Counted from the first letter of the stretch, positions 30,591 through 44,113 are shown. The stretch is DNA of 64,000 nucleotides from Isoetes taiwanensis (GCA_021234155.1 JAJEKV010000032.1:5463835-5527834); one strand, 5' to 3'. Made by a program: numbers and translations. The notes: generated by a model from the sequence alone, not told the origin.

Positions 30591-32890
30591 TTCTACTTTG
30601 GTACGCACACTTCTGGTGTTTTTCATGCTAGTGGGAAATCCTTTCCTAGAAATGCATGGTTTGATGAAAACTGGAAGCAGCCTAAAAAACAATTGCGAAC
30701 AATAATTGAACAGAAGCAAATGTTTGAATTGCTGCTATGTTAGCCTCGGGCCATTTGGTGCAAAATATTATATCGACCACATCCTATCCTTGGACATATT
30801 CCGACGCAGCAATGGGATGAGGGATTGGTCCAATCATATGATCATCCTGTGTGCCTCCTTTGGTAAGTAATATTCTTCAATTCAAGAAAGTCAAAGAAGG
30901 ATAACATCTATCTAATGGAAAGTCTCTTAATCTTCAAGGTTTACAAGCGCAATTGCTTAAATTGCCCCCAGGGGGGGGGAGGGGTCTGCTAATACTTCCA
31001 ATCATCACTGCTCTTTCAAATCAAACTTTGCAAGAAGAATTGCCATAAACTTGGACTATCAGTAAGGTCGTACCAATTCACAAGGCAGGTGATAAGAATG
31101 ACCTAATTATCGCATGGTCATGGCTAGTCCCATATTTTCCAAGCTCTTAGCTAGTATTACTGAAAAGCAGTTGACATCATGGACAGAACATACTGGTGTA
31201 CGTGTTGTAGGATAGGCAGGCTTTTGTCCATGCCATTCTACAATAGACCATATTTTTACATTGTGCATGCTTATTGAATATAGTCGAAGCTTGAAACAAG
31301 ACCTCTATATATGCTTTGTGGATTTTACTTCTGCTTTTGACACAATACCTCTGAGCTTCTTTGGCAGCGCTTGCATGCACGTGGAATTCCATAAGATCTT
31401 CAAAAGGCAGTTTATCGGCTCTATGAAATTGTCTTTGCTAAGTTTCCAGCATCAAGTACCCAAATCACTAGCAATATTGGAGTCCATCAGGGTTGCCGTT
31501 TATCTTCTACACTCTTTGACTTGTACATTGATCAATAGGAAGAATGGCTTGATCATCGCCGTGGCAGAGGTCCGCATTTGGCATACTATATCATCAAGCA
31601 ACTTAGGTATGCTGATGATTTTCCTTTATGGCACATACAGCTACTAACATGCAATAACATTTACATGCTCTGCATAGTTTGCGTGTTAATCAGTTCAATC
31701 TTCTCGGCATACTGTTTTAACTTTGCATTATGATAGCCACGAAGCTGAAGTTATAGATAGCTACAAGTATCTTGCTGGAGATTTTGTAATAACACACTTT
31801 GGGAACAATGTATTACCAAGTGTGTGACTGCTGGCTGGAGAGCACTCAATGCAATGCAAAGTAATTTTTTCGTGCAAAAATTCATGATTAGTCATGGAAA
31901 GCCCATTTGTCGGGCTTTGGTAGAGCCTGTTTTACTATATGGTTCTGAAGTGTGGGAATGCTAGTGCGTGGAAAAGCTTGGAACAGGCGCAAAAGTCATT
32001 TCTTACTTACAACCTAGGAGTTAGAACTACGGTGCCCTACGCTATTCTTTAACAAGATACAGGTTTTTCTGCCATGAAGTGCCATCTCCACTATATCAGC
32101 AAGGTGCATTACATGGATGATAGGTACCTCTTCTCGCACTTCCCATGGCTGGATCTCCTCAGCGATTGAAATGATGTTGGAAAGAGTATTGTTTTGCCTG
32201 CTGGTCTGTGCAACCAGAACACTACATGGTGCTTGCTAGTTTTGATCATGAGATTTTGCAATAATATGTCGATGGTCATTTTTCTCAAAAGATATGGGAT
32301 GCAATTGCCTTGGCGCAAGTTAAAACTGGTCATTATATAAATCCTACTTTGGCACTAGGGCCACAAGCTTATTTGCTTTCTTCATTGTCCAAGAAAAAGT
32401 TTGTAGCTATTGCATCAAATTGCATAGGGTCCCACAAGCTAATGATTGAGATAGATAGATGGGAACAACCGCAATTGTCACGAGAAGCGAGATTATGTGC
32501 ATGTTGCCGGTTATAGGTCATTGAAGATGCAAGCCATACCCTTCTAAGATGTCCTGCTTTTGAGATGGTCAGCAATCATTATTTGACCTTAGCATTCCAT
32601 TCCATGTGTCCACAACTTCTCATAGCATTATTTGTGCATGACTTGACATTATATATATTTGAACATCTAGATGCGTGTCTTCAATTATTGAGCCCTCAAT
32701 AGTCATCATGGTCTACTTATTTTTTCTTGATTATCTAGTATCATCATTACTGCAAAGGTTTTTCTCTTGAAGGCCTATCGAGGCAGGGGTTTTTAATCCT
32801 AGTAATAATGGTTGTACTTCTCGTTCTATAATTAGTGAATAATTTCTCGTTCTCTCTCTCAAAAAAAAAGAAAAAAAGAAAAAAAAAGTT
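30591..32890 (+). mobile_element. LINE 1: 5'-truncated non-LTR retrotransposon with A-rich tail
   Basis: Plus-strand fragments in order: PRNAWFDENWKQPKKQLRTI (30648-30705), the usual linker between endonuclease and RT. Next is an RT start in shifted frame near 31060-31180 (VVPIHKAGDKND; FSKLLASITEKQLTSW). The catalytic first strand YICFVDFTSAFDTIP is at 31309-31350. The GVHQGC box is near 31490, and a YADDF-like stretch near 31608-31620. LLYGSEVW is near 31936-31960. The terminal cysteine segment REARLCACC...HTLLRCPAFE is at about 32480-32570. The 3' flank ends in an A-rich tail (32858-32890). Many stops and frameshifts make it dead. Confidence 0.82.
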
Positions 32891-34190
32891 TCATTATAAA
32901 TGGTGTGTTGAAGCATTATCGTATCAAATCCATTTCTCCATATTTTTATACCATCAAGAAGTGCTTAATCATATTGGGAAGGTTAGATTGCCTTTCCTTT
33001 TTGTTTGGTATAATAAGGTCTAGATCTTGTCATCTTGTTGTTCTTGTTCAATTGCATTGAATATAGATTATCAATTTAATAGATCCAGCTCATCTCATAA
33101 CATGCGTTGGTGTTGCCCCTGTCTTCTGTACACATTTTTCTTCTTGTAGGCCATTTGAGTATTACAAGCTTCTTCTCGTGATATTTCAATTGTTTCTAAT
33201 CTTTAAAGGATCTACATGTGCATTTGACCTTCAGTGAATACATCAAAGTTTGATCTACTTCTTTGTGTATTGTTTACTTAATTTGAGTTTTCACTGCAGC
33301 CACACTTCATTCTATATATTACTCTCATTTATTTTTATGGTCATCTCCTGTTACTCTGAGCTTTATAATCTTTTGCAGTAGCGTTCAAGCTGTATCTGGT
33401 CTCATATTTATTTTCATGTTTATACAATGTAAGTTGATGTTAAATAGGTTTGGTATATCCTCCCTTTCTTCTAGGTTGAGCTTTTAATCTTCATCTAGAG
33501 TCTTGAATCTGCATATTATAGGTGGTGGAAGGGATACATAGTAGTGTTGTCATAGATGAGGCGTTCTATATTTTTATGAATGAGATGCATGTACATGATG
33601 TTCGTGGAATAGCGTCAACTTGTAGCTGTAGAGACAAGCTCAAATAGGTGTTGTCATATTTTGATATAGTTCTAAGACGCATCTAGTAGGCTTCATACGT
33701 GGTGGCAATCACTTTAAAGTCACCAAGAAGACCTCTCTCCTTTTCATATGGCTAAGGGCATATTTGCAAGATGAGAGCATGAAGACAAAAGAAGTAGGCA
33801 GTTTATTGAGGAGGCATATATATGATTTTGGATCATTGAACTTTGAATCCATGGATTACTTATAGATAAACCTTATCTGGTACCATACAATTTGCTTTGT
33901 TCTATTTGGGTTAAGCCCATGCTATACTTTTAATCTTTTTATAAAGTGCCACAGTCAATTTATATTGATGATAATACGACAAGCATGCAGGACATAGACG
34001 TTAGAGCAAGGTTTTTTTATATAGAAGATAATGTTAAATCTAAATTAAGGTTGATGCATAATGGAAAAATAGGAGATTTAGAGGAGCTTACAATTGAGCT
34101 ACTTAATTGAGGAGGAGAGGTTGATTAGCATAGTCACAACTCAACAAAATATTGCAGTACAAAAAGGGTTACTAAAAGCTTGGACTGAAA
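32891..34190. other. AT-rich DNA, no gene recognised
   Basis: No convincing coding text or element end. It could contain the 5' part of LINE 2, whose recognisable RT begins near 34190, but nothing in it matches endonuclease motifs by eye. Confidence 0.4.
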
Positions 34191-34982
34191 AAAAGTTGTT
34201 TCCATCTACAAATCAGGAAAAAGAAAGAATGTTAGAAATTACGAAATTATCATGATAGGAAGCGTGTTCCCCAAACTGATCAGGGATTTGCTCAAAGAGA
34301 AATTAAGTTCTTGGGCAGAAGAAAATGGTATGAGAGCACATTCGCAGTTGGATTTAGAAAGGATCATAGCACTTTGGATCATGCACTTACTCTATGGGTA
34401 CTAAATGAGAAAGCAAAAAGACCACGAAAGAGTCTTTATCTTGCATTTATAAAGCATTCCATACTATTTCCAAGGACAATCTTAGTGAAGAATTGGAATT
34501 CCAAGTGATTTGAGTGGGTTGTTTCAAGGCTTTATGAGGAAGTGGTGGCGAAATCATTGGTTGAGTTGAATCAGACAGTTAAAATCACAATAGGAGTACG
34601 ACAGGTTGCCCATTGTCAGCCACACTTTTCGAGCTTTATTTTGATGAGTTGGAAGAATGAATTGTGCGAAAAGGAATTGCGGAATCTAAATTAGGGAAAT
34701 CCTTAATCCAACTGCTATTGTATGTTGATGTTGTTGTGCTGATTGCCACCACTCCAGAAGGACTTTAATAGTACCTAGATGGGTTTGCCTCTTTCTGTGA
34801 TAAAAAGAGAATGAAGGTAAATTTACAAAATACCAAAATCATGAGGTATTGTGAATACAAAGAGGTAAAGGTAGAAGTAGTAGACAAGTACAAATATTTG
34901 GAATTAGAAGCATGCTCTAATTATAAGTAGAAATTATGAGTCACAAAAAGGATTGTGGAAGGAAAAACAACACTCAATGGAA
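34191..34982 (+). pseudogene. LINE 2 reverse transcriptase, 5' part (interrupted by Helitron 3)
   Basis: Frames combine to KKVVSIYKSGKKKNVRNYEI, SVFPKLIRDLLKEKLSSWAE (34245-34320), GFRKDHSTLDHALTLWVLNE (34350-34410) and a degenerate YLAFIKHSI strand where F-D-AFD is expected. VRQGCPLSATLFELYFDELE is near 34590-34650 and the palm box LLLYVDVVVLIA near 34715-34750 (YADD changed to YVDV). Text ends KRIVEGKTTLNG at 34982, exactly at the Helitron border. The rest is at 42594-43490. RT is inactive. Confidence 0.78.
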
Positions 34983-37199
34983 CTAGTAATGGTGCCCAGC
35001 GTTGCTGGGCATAAGTTTAAAGTATGCAAATCTTTTGACTGCAATGGGAAATGCGTGCAGTAATAATCCAATCTTTGTAACCTATTATTATGACAAAAAT
35101 TCTAAAGATTTAACAACGTTTAAAAGCTTCTTTGTGTTAGATAGTGTTGCATTCGTATCTCTGAGAGCTTTGAATAGAACAACACGGTGCGTGTTCATAG
35201 GAAACCTGAGTGGGAGTATGATTTTTTATCTGAGCAGGTTTTGAGGTGAGGTTGTACTCTTCGTGAGGTTGGGCATAAGTTGAGACATTGTAAATGATGG
35301 AGTTATCATCCTCAGTATAGATAAAGATCATAGCTACATGCTCAAAATGTTATGGCGAAATACTAACGTCAAAATATTAATTCAAAATTTAGTATGTGAA
35401 TATTTTCCGACTGTACGATAATGTCAATGCTAGTGCTGTTACTATTACGGTATCACTTTAGCAAAGCATAATGTCGCCTTACATTTGAATACTATGGTCC
35501 TAACTTTTCTAGCCTTACATTTGGATATTATGGTCCAAATTTTTATGGCCCTGTTTACTTAGGCAAAGTTGGAATCATGTTATGATAGAACTAAACTGCC
35601 TTACACTTAGATAATTACGGTCCAATCTTGATTTGCCTTGTTTACCTAGGCAAAGTTAGAAACCCATTAATGATAGAACCAAGTCACTGTTGACACTCGA
35701 CAATATCATGCATTTGAATTGAATAGTACATTCTACGCAGTTTGTTATCTATATAAGTAGGTCTAGCATTAAATTAAGCACCATTCTAAGTCCCCCAAAC
35801 CATTGGAAAAAGTAGACCACTTTGTTTGATGTGGCAATGTCATTATTTACTGTGTGAACATAATACAATGGCAGAACAGGCAATCAACAGCCAAGATAAT
35901 AAAAAGTTGTTCATTTTGATGTTCTCATGTACTAAAAGTTTGCTTCTCTATCTTGTCCAATCCTACTATCATAGCACTCCACGATATGACATTATGGGCA
36001 TGTATCAAATTGAGAAAATGGCAAGCACGTTGTATGTTCCCCACCTACAATAAATACTTATTGTACATATACTGCAATCACTACACCCCATAACACGGCA
36101 ATGCGCTCTAAAGAACAGGAGCTCATTCTTCTCCATTTCAATTAACTATGGGATTAATCTTTGCTCGATTCATGTATAACAAATGGTGAAACATTCTGCC
36201 ATAACTTTGCAAAACTCAAATGGCTGATCTCAATGCGTTCGAAGATTTTACTATTCCAATGTTAGTGTCTCATGTGAATCTATTATCTATTATGAACTCT
36301 TAAAATTTGATTGTGGTGTCATAGCATTCACGTTTGTCAAAAAAGAAATGGCCTATGGCTCTTACCTCTTATGAAGAGAATCATGTGCTAATTGACAGAA
36401 GTTTTATGTGATCGCCTTAGCTTTGCATTAATAGCAAGTAAGATATGTACTGAAATACTGACAAAATGGAATCAGGTAAAACAATGGATTTAAGTTTACT
36501 TTTTCTACGAATAAATTTGCACGCAACCCTCAAGAAACCTCTGTTACTCTTCAGAATGTTTATATACGCATCCAAACATCTTTACATAGTCTAGATGCAT
36601 GCATCTTGCCTCACAAATCTTACGCCATATATGAGCAGAAACAGACCTCCCAATAAATTTTAACATGTTAATCTTTGCTCTATCAAAGTTGAAACATCTT
36701 CCAACCATAGTTCAAAAGGTCTTGGCTCATCCGCACCATATATCTGAGACTACTCCAAAGACATCACCATGAAGGGCATCGCCTCCTCAATTGTGTGCTT
36801 TAGATCCGCTCAAATGTGTTTCCAAATTGCTAAAAACAGGCTCGCTGTCTACCAAAACGTCCGGCTTGGTTAAACGGGGTACATCCAACTATCCCTCGCT
36901 TTTATAAAAAACTTGGCAAGTATAGGGGACCGAATACCATTTTTGCAGCTCCATCCAATGCAGAGTCTAGCTTGCTGGGATAAACCCAGTAATAGCGCCA
37001 CTAATACGACATATATCCAGAACCCGGCCATCTTAGCAACTCCTTTAGAAAATCGTCCCCAAATCCATCACGCAATTTTTGTATTTCTTTATCGAATAAA
37101 CATTAGAATAACTATGTTGTTCCGCCTCACCGAGGATTCAAAACACAACGCATTACCCATAAAGGCTCAAGGGCACCCCAATTTAAGACCCCTGTTGAG

Positions 37200-37365
37200 T
37201 TAATAGTGTAATGTTGGCATTGCATACATTTGGACAATAGGTAACGAGGTACAAATTTATGACAATTAAGCAAAATTGTTACATTGCATACATTTGGACA
37301 ATAGGTTTGGACAATAGGTAATCGAGGTACAAATTTATCACAATTGTGCAAAATTGGTTGATAAC
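37200..37365 (+). repeat. ~95-bp tandem duplication inside Helitron 3
   Basis: Two copies of a block containing 'gcatacatttggacaatagg' and 'cgaggtacaaatttat', the second with an extra internal 'tttggacaatagg'. A further short direct repeat of ~28 bp ('ggattgaggtacgaacacaacatgcc') occurs at 41175-41230. Confidence 0.65.
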
Positions 37366-40300
37366 ATGGTTCAGGGATTTGCGATTCTTTAGAAATGTTG
37401 AAGATTTATCGGAACCCATGTTTATACAATATGATATAAAGATGTGTATGATCTCAACAAAATGAGCTTATATGTTAAGCAATATCTTAAGCCCATTATA
37501 TGAATATAATAAAGTAATGACATGTCATACCAAAGAGATCACTATATGTAATGTTTCTAAGCTAGTTGCGGTACCCATTCTTGATGATCTGCATATATTT
37601 GTTGTATGTATCATTGGTATTGCTCTGTATCACTTGCATCTCAAATGGAAAATTGTATATGACAACCTCTAAAGCAATACATCTGAGTATCTAGGCTAGC
37701 AAGTGAAAGTCGCTTAAGCATGGGTTTGGAACGAAAGAACTCAAAAGCTGACATCCGCACCTCCACCTGCAGTAAATATTCCACATCCTTACATGGCAAA
37801 AATTGAAGCAATAACTGCAGACTGCACTGGGTTCATCTAATAGAAAGGCAGCAATTCTAGAAACTACATGAAGGATCAAATGGCAGCTCCAGGAACTCAC
37901 CTGCATAGTGGAATTCGAGGTTGTTTGTCTACTGCATAAAGGAATGGAAAATGCCTTGTTTGCTGCACAAAAGAGATCAGAGATTACCCGCTTTGCTTTG
38001 TAAATGCATGCAAGTGATTGGCAATTTCGGACTTTGCATGCCAAAACGAATTGCAAAGGGTCTGCTCATGCAAGAAACAGAATTGAACTTAGCCATTTTG
38101 AAATTCAGAAATTGTCCTGTACAGCTGAGTCCTTTTCACCTAAAGAACTACCCAATGGATCTGCAAACATAGTGTATAACCCTCGCTTTCGAGGGCGTAG
38201 CATGGCCAGGTCTCCAATAACTGACTCACCAAGTACTCCTTTGCTGGACCCATCTAGATTTACCTTGCCCATTCATGTTTTGCAAATCTGGGCTGCAAAT
38301 CCTAGGATGATCTTGCTCTCCATACTATATAATACATATAAAATGTTCGACTTTTGCATGAAATGATTTACATTAGACAGTGCTAAAAAACTTGATCTTT
38401 CCATGCTTCCACATTTTGTGTGCATGTTTTAGTTGTATATATGCAAATCTGCATAAACGGAGCCTTTGCAGATGCTTGATGTCAACAGGGTATTTATATA
38501 ACAAAAGAAGAATAAACAGAGCAAAGCTTTAAAATCGCATACCTTGTAACAATCTGTCATGTGGGCTTCATATGCTCTGCTTTAATCCCTGTTGGGCACA
38601 AAAACCCTCTGCACAAAACCCAAATTATTTAGATAGGAAAAAATCCGAAATGAAGCCTTCAGAATAAACTCGGGACTTGAGATATGCTGCCTTCAAAATT
38701 GGAGCATGCGAATGGTCTGCCGATCCTTGCTTGCTCGCCAAACAAACCCAATCATATTCATGATTTTAGGATTTAGTACGATTTTAGAATTTAGAGAAAC
38801 TCAAAATCATACATTTACCTCTTCTTGCCACAACTCTCTCGAGACTTCAAAAAATTAGCCGACCACATAAATTACAACCAAAACTTATTACAATTCCCAT
38901 GCTCAAGTTTTAAATTCTGCATATCCAAGCTTCCTAATTGGCGTTTCCTTTGCTTTGTCCAGCAAAACCTGATAGACATCACAGCAATGGGCACACGCAG
39001 GAGGTCTACCGGAAGCAGAGCCAGACAAATCCGACGCCATCGCCACTTACTTTGTGTTTTAGGGTAAAAAAAGTGGTGAGTTTCTTAGATCTGAACCGTT
39101 TAACTTTTAACTAAAATTTGGGTCGTTGGATCTAGGGCTGGGTCCAACACTTACAGAATAACTTTCACTACCTATGTAAAGCAGTCTATTTTGTTCTTAA
39201 AAAATTGGATGTGTAATATTTCTGGGCTGAGAGCAACCCTGCGCTTGACACGTACATTTTTTCTTCATTTCTAAAATCTTAAAAAAAGAAATGTTGCATG
39301 GTTGACACGTAGATCTTTCCCTTTCTTGCTCTGCAAGCAATCCATGGCTATGGATCTCCCGTCTTGGTTTCTTGAGGAAAGCTCACCGATTACCTGCTTC
39401 CGGATATGGCGACATCAATGTTGCGCCCATTCATATTTCCGGCCTTGCCAGATGCTGTAGCAGTGCGGCACAAATTTTTGCCCGCAAATAACAGAGGTTT
39501 CGGCAGAAACCATTTACTCATGTGACGAGTTCCGCATGTATAAATTCAAGGTTCGAAGTGCATGAGAGGAAGAAGCCACAACCGACCGTAATGCCCCTTT
39601 GCTAATCGTGGAGAGAAGGCAAGAAGGAGGTATCCAAGATGGGTTCCATATCCGGCACCGCTTGCCCCGATTTAGAAAGGGAAACCGCAAACAGTATGAT
39701 GCTTGTGAATATGCTTATGGGTTTTTGAATCTTTGGCTTCATCCCGCCGCTTCTGAACTCATGGGGTTTGAGCTATGGCTATGGTGTATTCGAGATATGG
39801 CTATGGTGGATTTTCATTCGAGCTATGGCACAATGGTGGATCCGAGCCCCGCAGATTTCCTTGAGTTGTGCAAATTTAAAAGATCAAGCATTTTGCCTCC
39901 CCCGTGCATTTCAAGTTTCTTCCCTTTTCAAATTCGGTTCATATTTTTTTGCCCGTGCCCGCCTTTCTTTCTCTTCACAAAATCCTACTTCCTTCGCCAT
40001 GGATCGGCACCCCAAATCGGTCAACTCCAACTCCAGTGACACGCCATGGTGTCGCATTTAATGTGGCGGACGGGGCTTTAACCATGAACTCCACCCGGCG
40101 TTCTCACAAAATTTTAGAATTGGGCGGTCCGACGGTAGCGATCGCATCTTCTTCCTCCCTTTTGCTTTTCAAAAAGTTGCAATTTAAATGGTTTTGTGCG
40201 TAACAAAGATCATGAGGTTCTTTTCTTTGTTTATTATCTATGCACAAAGGCAAATCTAAGAAGTTTTGCATGTTAAGTCCGTGGAGGCCCCGATTCTGAT

Positions 40301-41462
40301 TGCATTCGTGACTAGTTAGGTATAGAGCGGGTTGAAGGAAGGAACATATAGCTTGAATCCCCTAACCTGGTGCTCTCCATGATGGAAGAAATTGTCATTG
40401 CCTTCATCACCTCTTGAAAATTGGCTTAATCCTCGGGGCCATCACAGGTGCAAACAATTCTGGCGATGCCTTGAAAATAAGGAATGCATACCTTGCTTCA
40501 TTGTCACCATTGGTAATTATAGTCTTGATTTCTTATTCTAAGCACCAAGATTAAGCTACTTTTGTTGCTTATTGAACTTCTCCTATATGGTAGAGGTTAT
40601 TCGTCATTATTCTCGTCGATATGTGTCCATCTATCTCGTGCATTAGCTCCAAAGATCCAAAGACTCACCGAAGTTTAGGTATCGTGCTTTCTGGGTTTTG
40701 CACTTGGCTCATTGCAACATGTGGAGGCAAAGAACCGCTGATGATGACGGGTTAGGGCTGGTTCTTCCCGAAGGTAGCCTAGTGATGAAACCGCTTTGAA
40801 AGTGAAGAGAGTCAAGGTAATACTAGGAATCCTAATGCCGTTGGGTTTTGGTGCTTGTGGAGGTTGATGGTGCAAATTGCCTGCATTTTCTAAAGTATTG
40901 CAAAGTATATTTCAAGATGCTGATATTTTTTGATGCTAAAGGCAACAAGATCCATGTCAAGAGAAATCTATCCGAAAGTGCTAAGTGCATAACAAAGCGC
41001 CAATCATTAAAGTATATTAATCCGCATTCTTTTTTCATTTCTTCTCCGAACCTTGCTATTAATAACATGCTTTATGGTGCAGAACATGAAAGGAGGCTTC
41101 TCAGATATCGAAGTCTCTAGGTGGAGAAGAGGCCCTAGTGAGGAAGACATCACGATATGTTGATGATGATGAAGGGATTGAGGTACGAACACAACATGCC
41201 AAGGGATTGAGGTACGAACACAACATGCCAAACCTTCTAACAGGATGTCAGAAGGCAATTGAGGTAGGCTAATGATGATTCTCGTTGATGTAGAACCCGA
41301 CTAATTTTTAAATTGAAGTGGAACTTAGATATCTCTATCACTTGAATCTAGAGACTAAAATATGTTGCTTAGAGTGTATTCCGTGAGAGGTTAAACATAC
41401 AGTGCTTTATCAAGGGGTGCAGGTTATCTCATGTTGGCTTCATTTGCATTTACAGAGGACAC

Positions 41463-41581
41463 GCAAAACTTTAAATGAGAAGATTGAACAGTTGAATGCT
41501 GCAATTGATGATGTCTACGCCCAATTAAGAGCAAATGAGGGGATGGCAATCGACCGAGCATCGCCAGGACTGAAGTAGTGT
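41463..41581 (+). pseudogene. Exon-like fragment of a coiled-coil protein inside Helitron 3
   Basis: The open stretch RKTLNEKIEQLNAAIDDVYA then QLRANEGMAIDRASPGLK ends in TAG. The heptad-like hydrophobic pattern (L..I..L..AI..V...L) and lack of transposon motifs suggest a captured host exon. I cannot name the parent gene with confidence. Neighbouring open text at 41930-42000 (FVDKNGHVAYIFACKGGSPF) may also be captured. Confidence 0.35.
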
Positions 41582-42546
41582 AAGGACTCATCCGGTCGCG
41601 TAAATTTTGGAGCAGCCAAGGAGAAAAGCTAGTTTTTCGGGTCAATTGCATCCCACTGGGCGCCTTGTGCGGTGCTTGCACTATCTCCATTCGGGGGCAT
41701 TTTTTCAATAATAGCCCAAATAAGTAACGCTTTGGGAACCCAATTAATTGCGAAGAAGAAAGAAATGATTTATGTTAAAAGTTCCTTGGGTGTTCTCTCT
41801 TTGGAACCTAAAATTTAAGTACTATAGAAAACACTACGTTATGCATAACAACTCCTACTCTACATCGAACATATTGAAGCCTCGACAAAATGTACATCTC
41901 CGCTTTGTGAAAATGGCCCTTCGGATCTTCGAAATTTGTTTGTTGACAAGAATGGTCACGTTGCTTATATTTTCGCGTGCAAGGGTGGATCTCCATTCAG
42001 GTATCTTCATTTGGTGACATGCCTTGCCATTCTGCGAGATGCCCACTTTCATGTAAGATGTTATCATGTCAAATATAGAAGATCATTCACGGTTTTGCAT
42101 GTTCCCCAGAATGTTTTATACAACGGCCGACTCTTGCTATCTTAAAGCTCATCAATCAGGCAAAGAATGTGTCAAAAGCATCTCCTTTATGTGGTTGGAA
42201 AGAGCATCGCCATAATTATAGTTACATAAGTAAGTTGATAGACAAATGTTGATATGTTTTTATTGTTAATAGTGCAATCACGCGTGCTGCTTATGGTCAC
42301 CTCCACATAGCTTTTAAGTGGAGGAGCATTGGCTATGGTCTGCTGAGAAATATCCAAGTTCTTTCACTGAGAAACTCTGGTATTGCTCGTGTGGCACGCA
42401 CTTTGTGTCCACCTTGCTAGAATAGCAGGGATGTTGCTCGTTAGGCCATTTATTATGGGCAACAGTCCCACATGTTATTGAATTATCTATCATATGAGCC
42501 GAATAGGGTTATGAATGTATACAAAAGGCTGGGAAAGAGAAACGTT

Positions 42547-42568
42547 CGCGGCGGCCTTGGCCGCCGCG
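42547..42568. repeat. Strong GC stem-loop near the 5' end of Helitron 3
   Basis: CGCGGCGGCC-TT-GGCCGCCGCG is a 10-bp perfect stem with a 2-base loop in otherwise AT-rich DNA, 25 bases inside the Helitron 5' terminus. The other Helitrons in the window do not show it. Confidence 0.75.
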
Positions 42569-42593
42569 ATAAGTTTCTTGTATAATATAAAGA

Positions 42594-43490
42594 TGTTAAA
42601 AAGATGTCATAAGGCTTCTTTCATGGATTGGATTCTCAAGAAGGTATTGTTCAAAATGATAGTACGAACTGTACTTTTGTATGGTGCTCCTGTGTTGGGG
42701 GCCTTCAATCTCGCCAAAGCTTTGCTTACAAGGGAAATCTACTTGAAAATGTTCTTATAAGAGAAGTTGAGAAATAAGAATAAAATTCCGTGTGCTATAA
42801 TGCTAGCTAAAGTAGGTATAATACCATTGGAAGCAGAGTCTCTTGCCTAAACGATTACCTTTGTAGACATGATACAAGAATCGGGATTGATCGGCTACCA
42901 AAAATGGCCTTGGAGACATCTACTATGACGAATTGGTTCAAGGATACCATAAAATGGGGAATATCTCAGAGAAAAATTGCCCAATCTCAGAGTTGGACGT
43001 AAGGGATTTAGTATAGGAGGCATCATTAAAGAAAATATAGCAAACGAAAGGTTTCTGGGATGATGTTTTATTCCTCAGAATGTAATGCTGATGTACATGG
43101 ATCAAGGTTATTTGAAAACCAACATCTCAAGGTAGTAAACAAAATAAAAAGATATAGAAAGACTTCCCATAAGGTACATGCGGAGGCAGGAAGATGTATA
43201 TAGGTCATTGCAGATTGAAGATGAACATCATGTTTTCCAAATGTAGAAGATACGAGGACATAAGGGTGAAACATAATATTAGTCCCTTAGATTTCTACTC
43301 ATTGTTGCAAATCGATCTAAAGGTTTTGAACTGTTATAATATTAAGGGCGTTGATTCATTTAAGAATATCCTGTTAATGACAAAATCCTATAAGATTCAA
43401 GATTCTAATGGGCATTATTATTATCCTTATTACATCGTCATCGTCATCATCGTCGTTGTCGTCATCTTATATTATAAGATTGTAGCATAA
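42594..43490 (+). pseudogene. LINE 2, 3' part
   Basis: Continues LINE 2 after Helitron 3: MLKRCHKASFMDWILKKVLF and KMIVRTVLLYGAPV (42594-42690), the thumb region that ends in VLLYG-PV in many LINEs. Shifted frames toward the end give a cysteine/histidine segment (EDEHHVFSKCRRYEDIR, about 43215-43265) like the LINE C-terminal zinc-type motif. It has several stops and ends near the (TCA/TCG)n-like microsatellite at 43425-43470. Confidence 0.75.
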
Positions 43491-44113
43491 GTATGTCATG
43501 CATCAAAACCTAATTTAGAGAGCTGAGACCATCTGATTGCATCTGAAGGCTAAGAGTTATCTATGATTAATCATGCTTTAATCTCTTAAAGGGAAAGGGA
43601 AAGGAAAAGGGAGGCGGAAAGGGGAAAGTGAAGTGAAAAAAAGCAAGGCACGGGAAAAGGAGAAGAGGAAAAGAGTAAAAGGGAAGAAAAAGAAAGAACA
43701 AGGTTTAAAATGAAACGCACTTATTTAAGAAGTGCGTTTGAAAGATTCCTTTATAAAAATTGGAAACTTGAAAAAAATGGACAAAATAGGGAGCAAAATA
43801 GATTGTTGAGCAAATAGCATTCGAAATACCCCAAAAAAAAGCAACATTTTTGAAGCCTTTTCATTTTTAAAAAGGGCAAAAAAAAAAAAAGCTTGTTTTG
43901 AGGAGAGAGACATTAAATTTAAAAACTCATTAAGTATTTGTTGTTGAAAATAGAAGGAAATATAGTTTGTCTTTTTGCAAGCTTAATATAAGTACCAAGA
44001 AAATCAAACATAGAAAAGAGAAAGAGTGTGAAATCATAAATCAAAAAAGAATTGTTCTAATTAAGCATTGTTAAAGAGACAAAGTTTTCAGTTGAAAAAT
44101 CTTCATCAAAATA
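43491..44113. other. Purine-rich and AT-rich DNA between LINE 2 and Helitron 2
   Basis: 43585-43710 is a nearly pure purine tract (ggga/aaag). It is the strand complement in style of the polypyrimidine region at 61650-64000. The rest is AT-rich. No gene is seen. The left border of the ParB-methyltransferase locus should lie in or near this stretch, since Helitron 2 interrupts its flank, but I find no terminal repeat. Confidence 0.45.

Larger units (their letters stand above)
34983..42593 (-). mobile_element. Helitron 3 (7,611 bp) splitting LINE 2
   Basis: On the minus strand the 3' end is the hairpin GCCCAGC-AAC-GCTGGGC (34994-35010) and CTAG (34983-34986 on plus). The 5' end is TCTTTATATTATACAAG ending at 42593. 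Host bases are A (34982) and T (42594). Removing it rejoins LINE 2 in frame (LNG-MLKRCHKASFMDW). Twenty-three bases inside the 5' end is a strong GC stem (10 bp, 42547-42568). A second 5'-terminus-like block ('ctgggtccaacacttacag', 39140-39158) suggests an internal nested or composite Helitron. No Rep/helicase is recognised. Confidence 0.83.

Noticed and set aside
39140-39165. Right end of Helitron 3
   Set aside because: It resembles the 5' subterminal block of Helitrons 1 and 2 but lacks a clear TC terminus, while 42593 restores the LINE frame; kept only as a hint of a composite element.
39599-40203. ORF of 146 codons in Helitron 3
   Set aside because: Low-complexity hydrophobic and repeated 'gagctatggctatgg' text without any recognised domain; not supported as a gene.
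43560-43580. Terminal inverted repeat of the methyltransferase locus ('gattaatcatgctt')
   Set aside because: Similar to the end of the TIR element but in the wrong orientation for a left end, with no partner found on the right.
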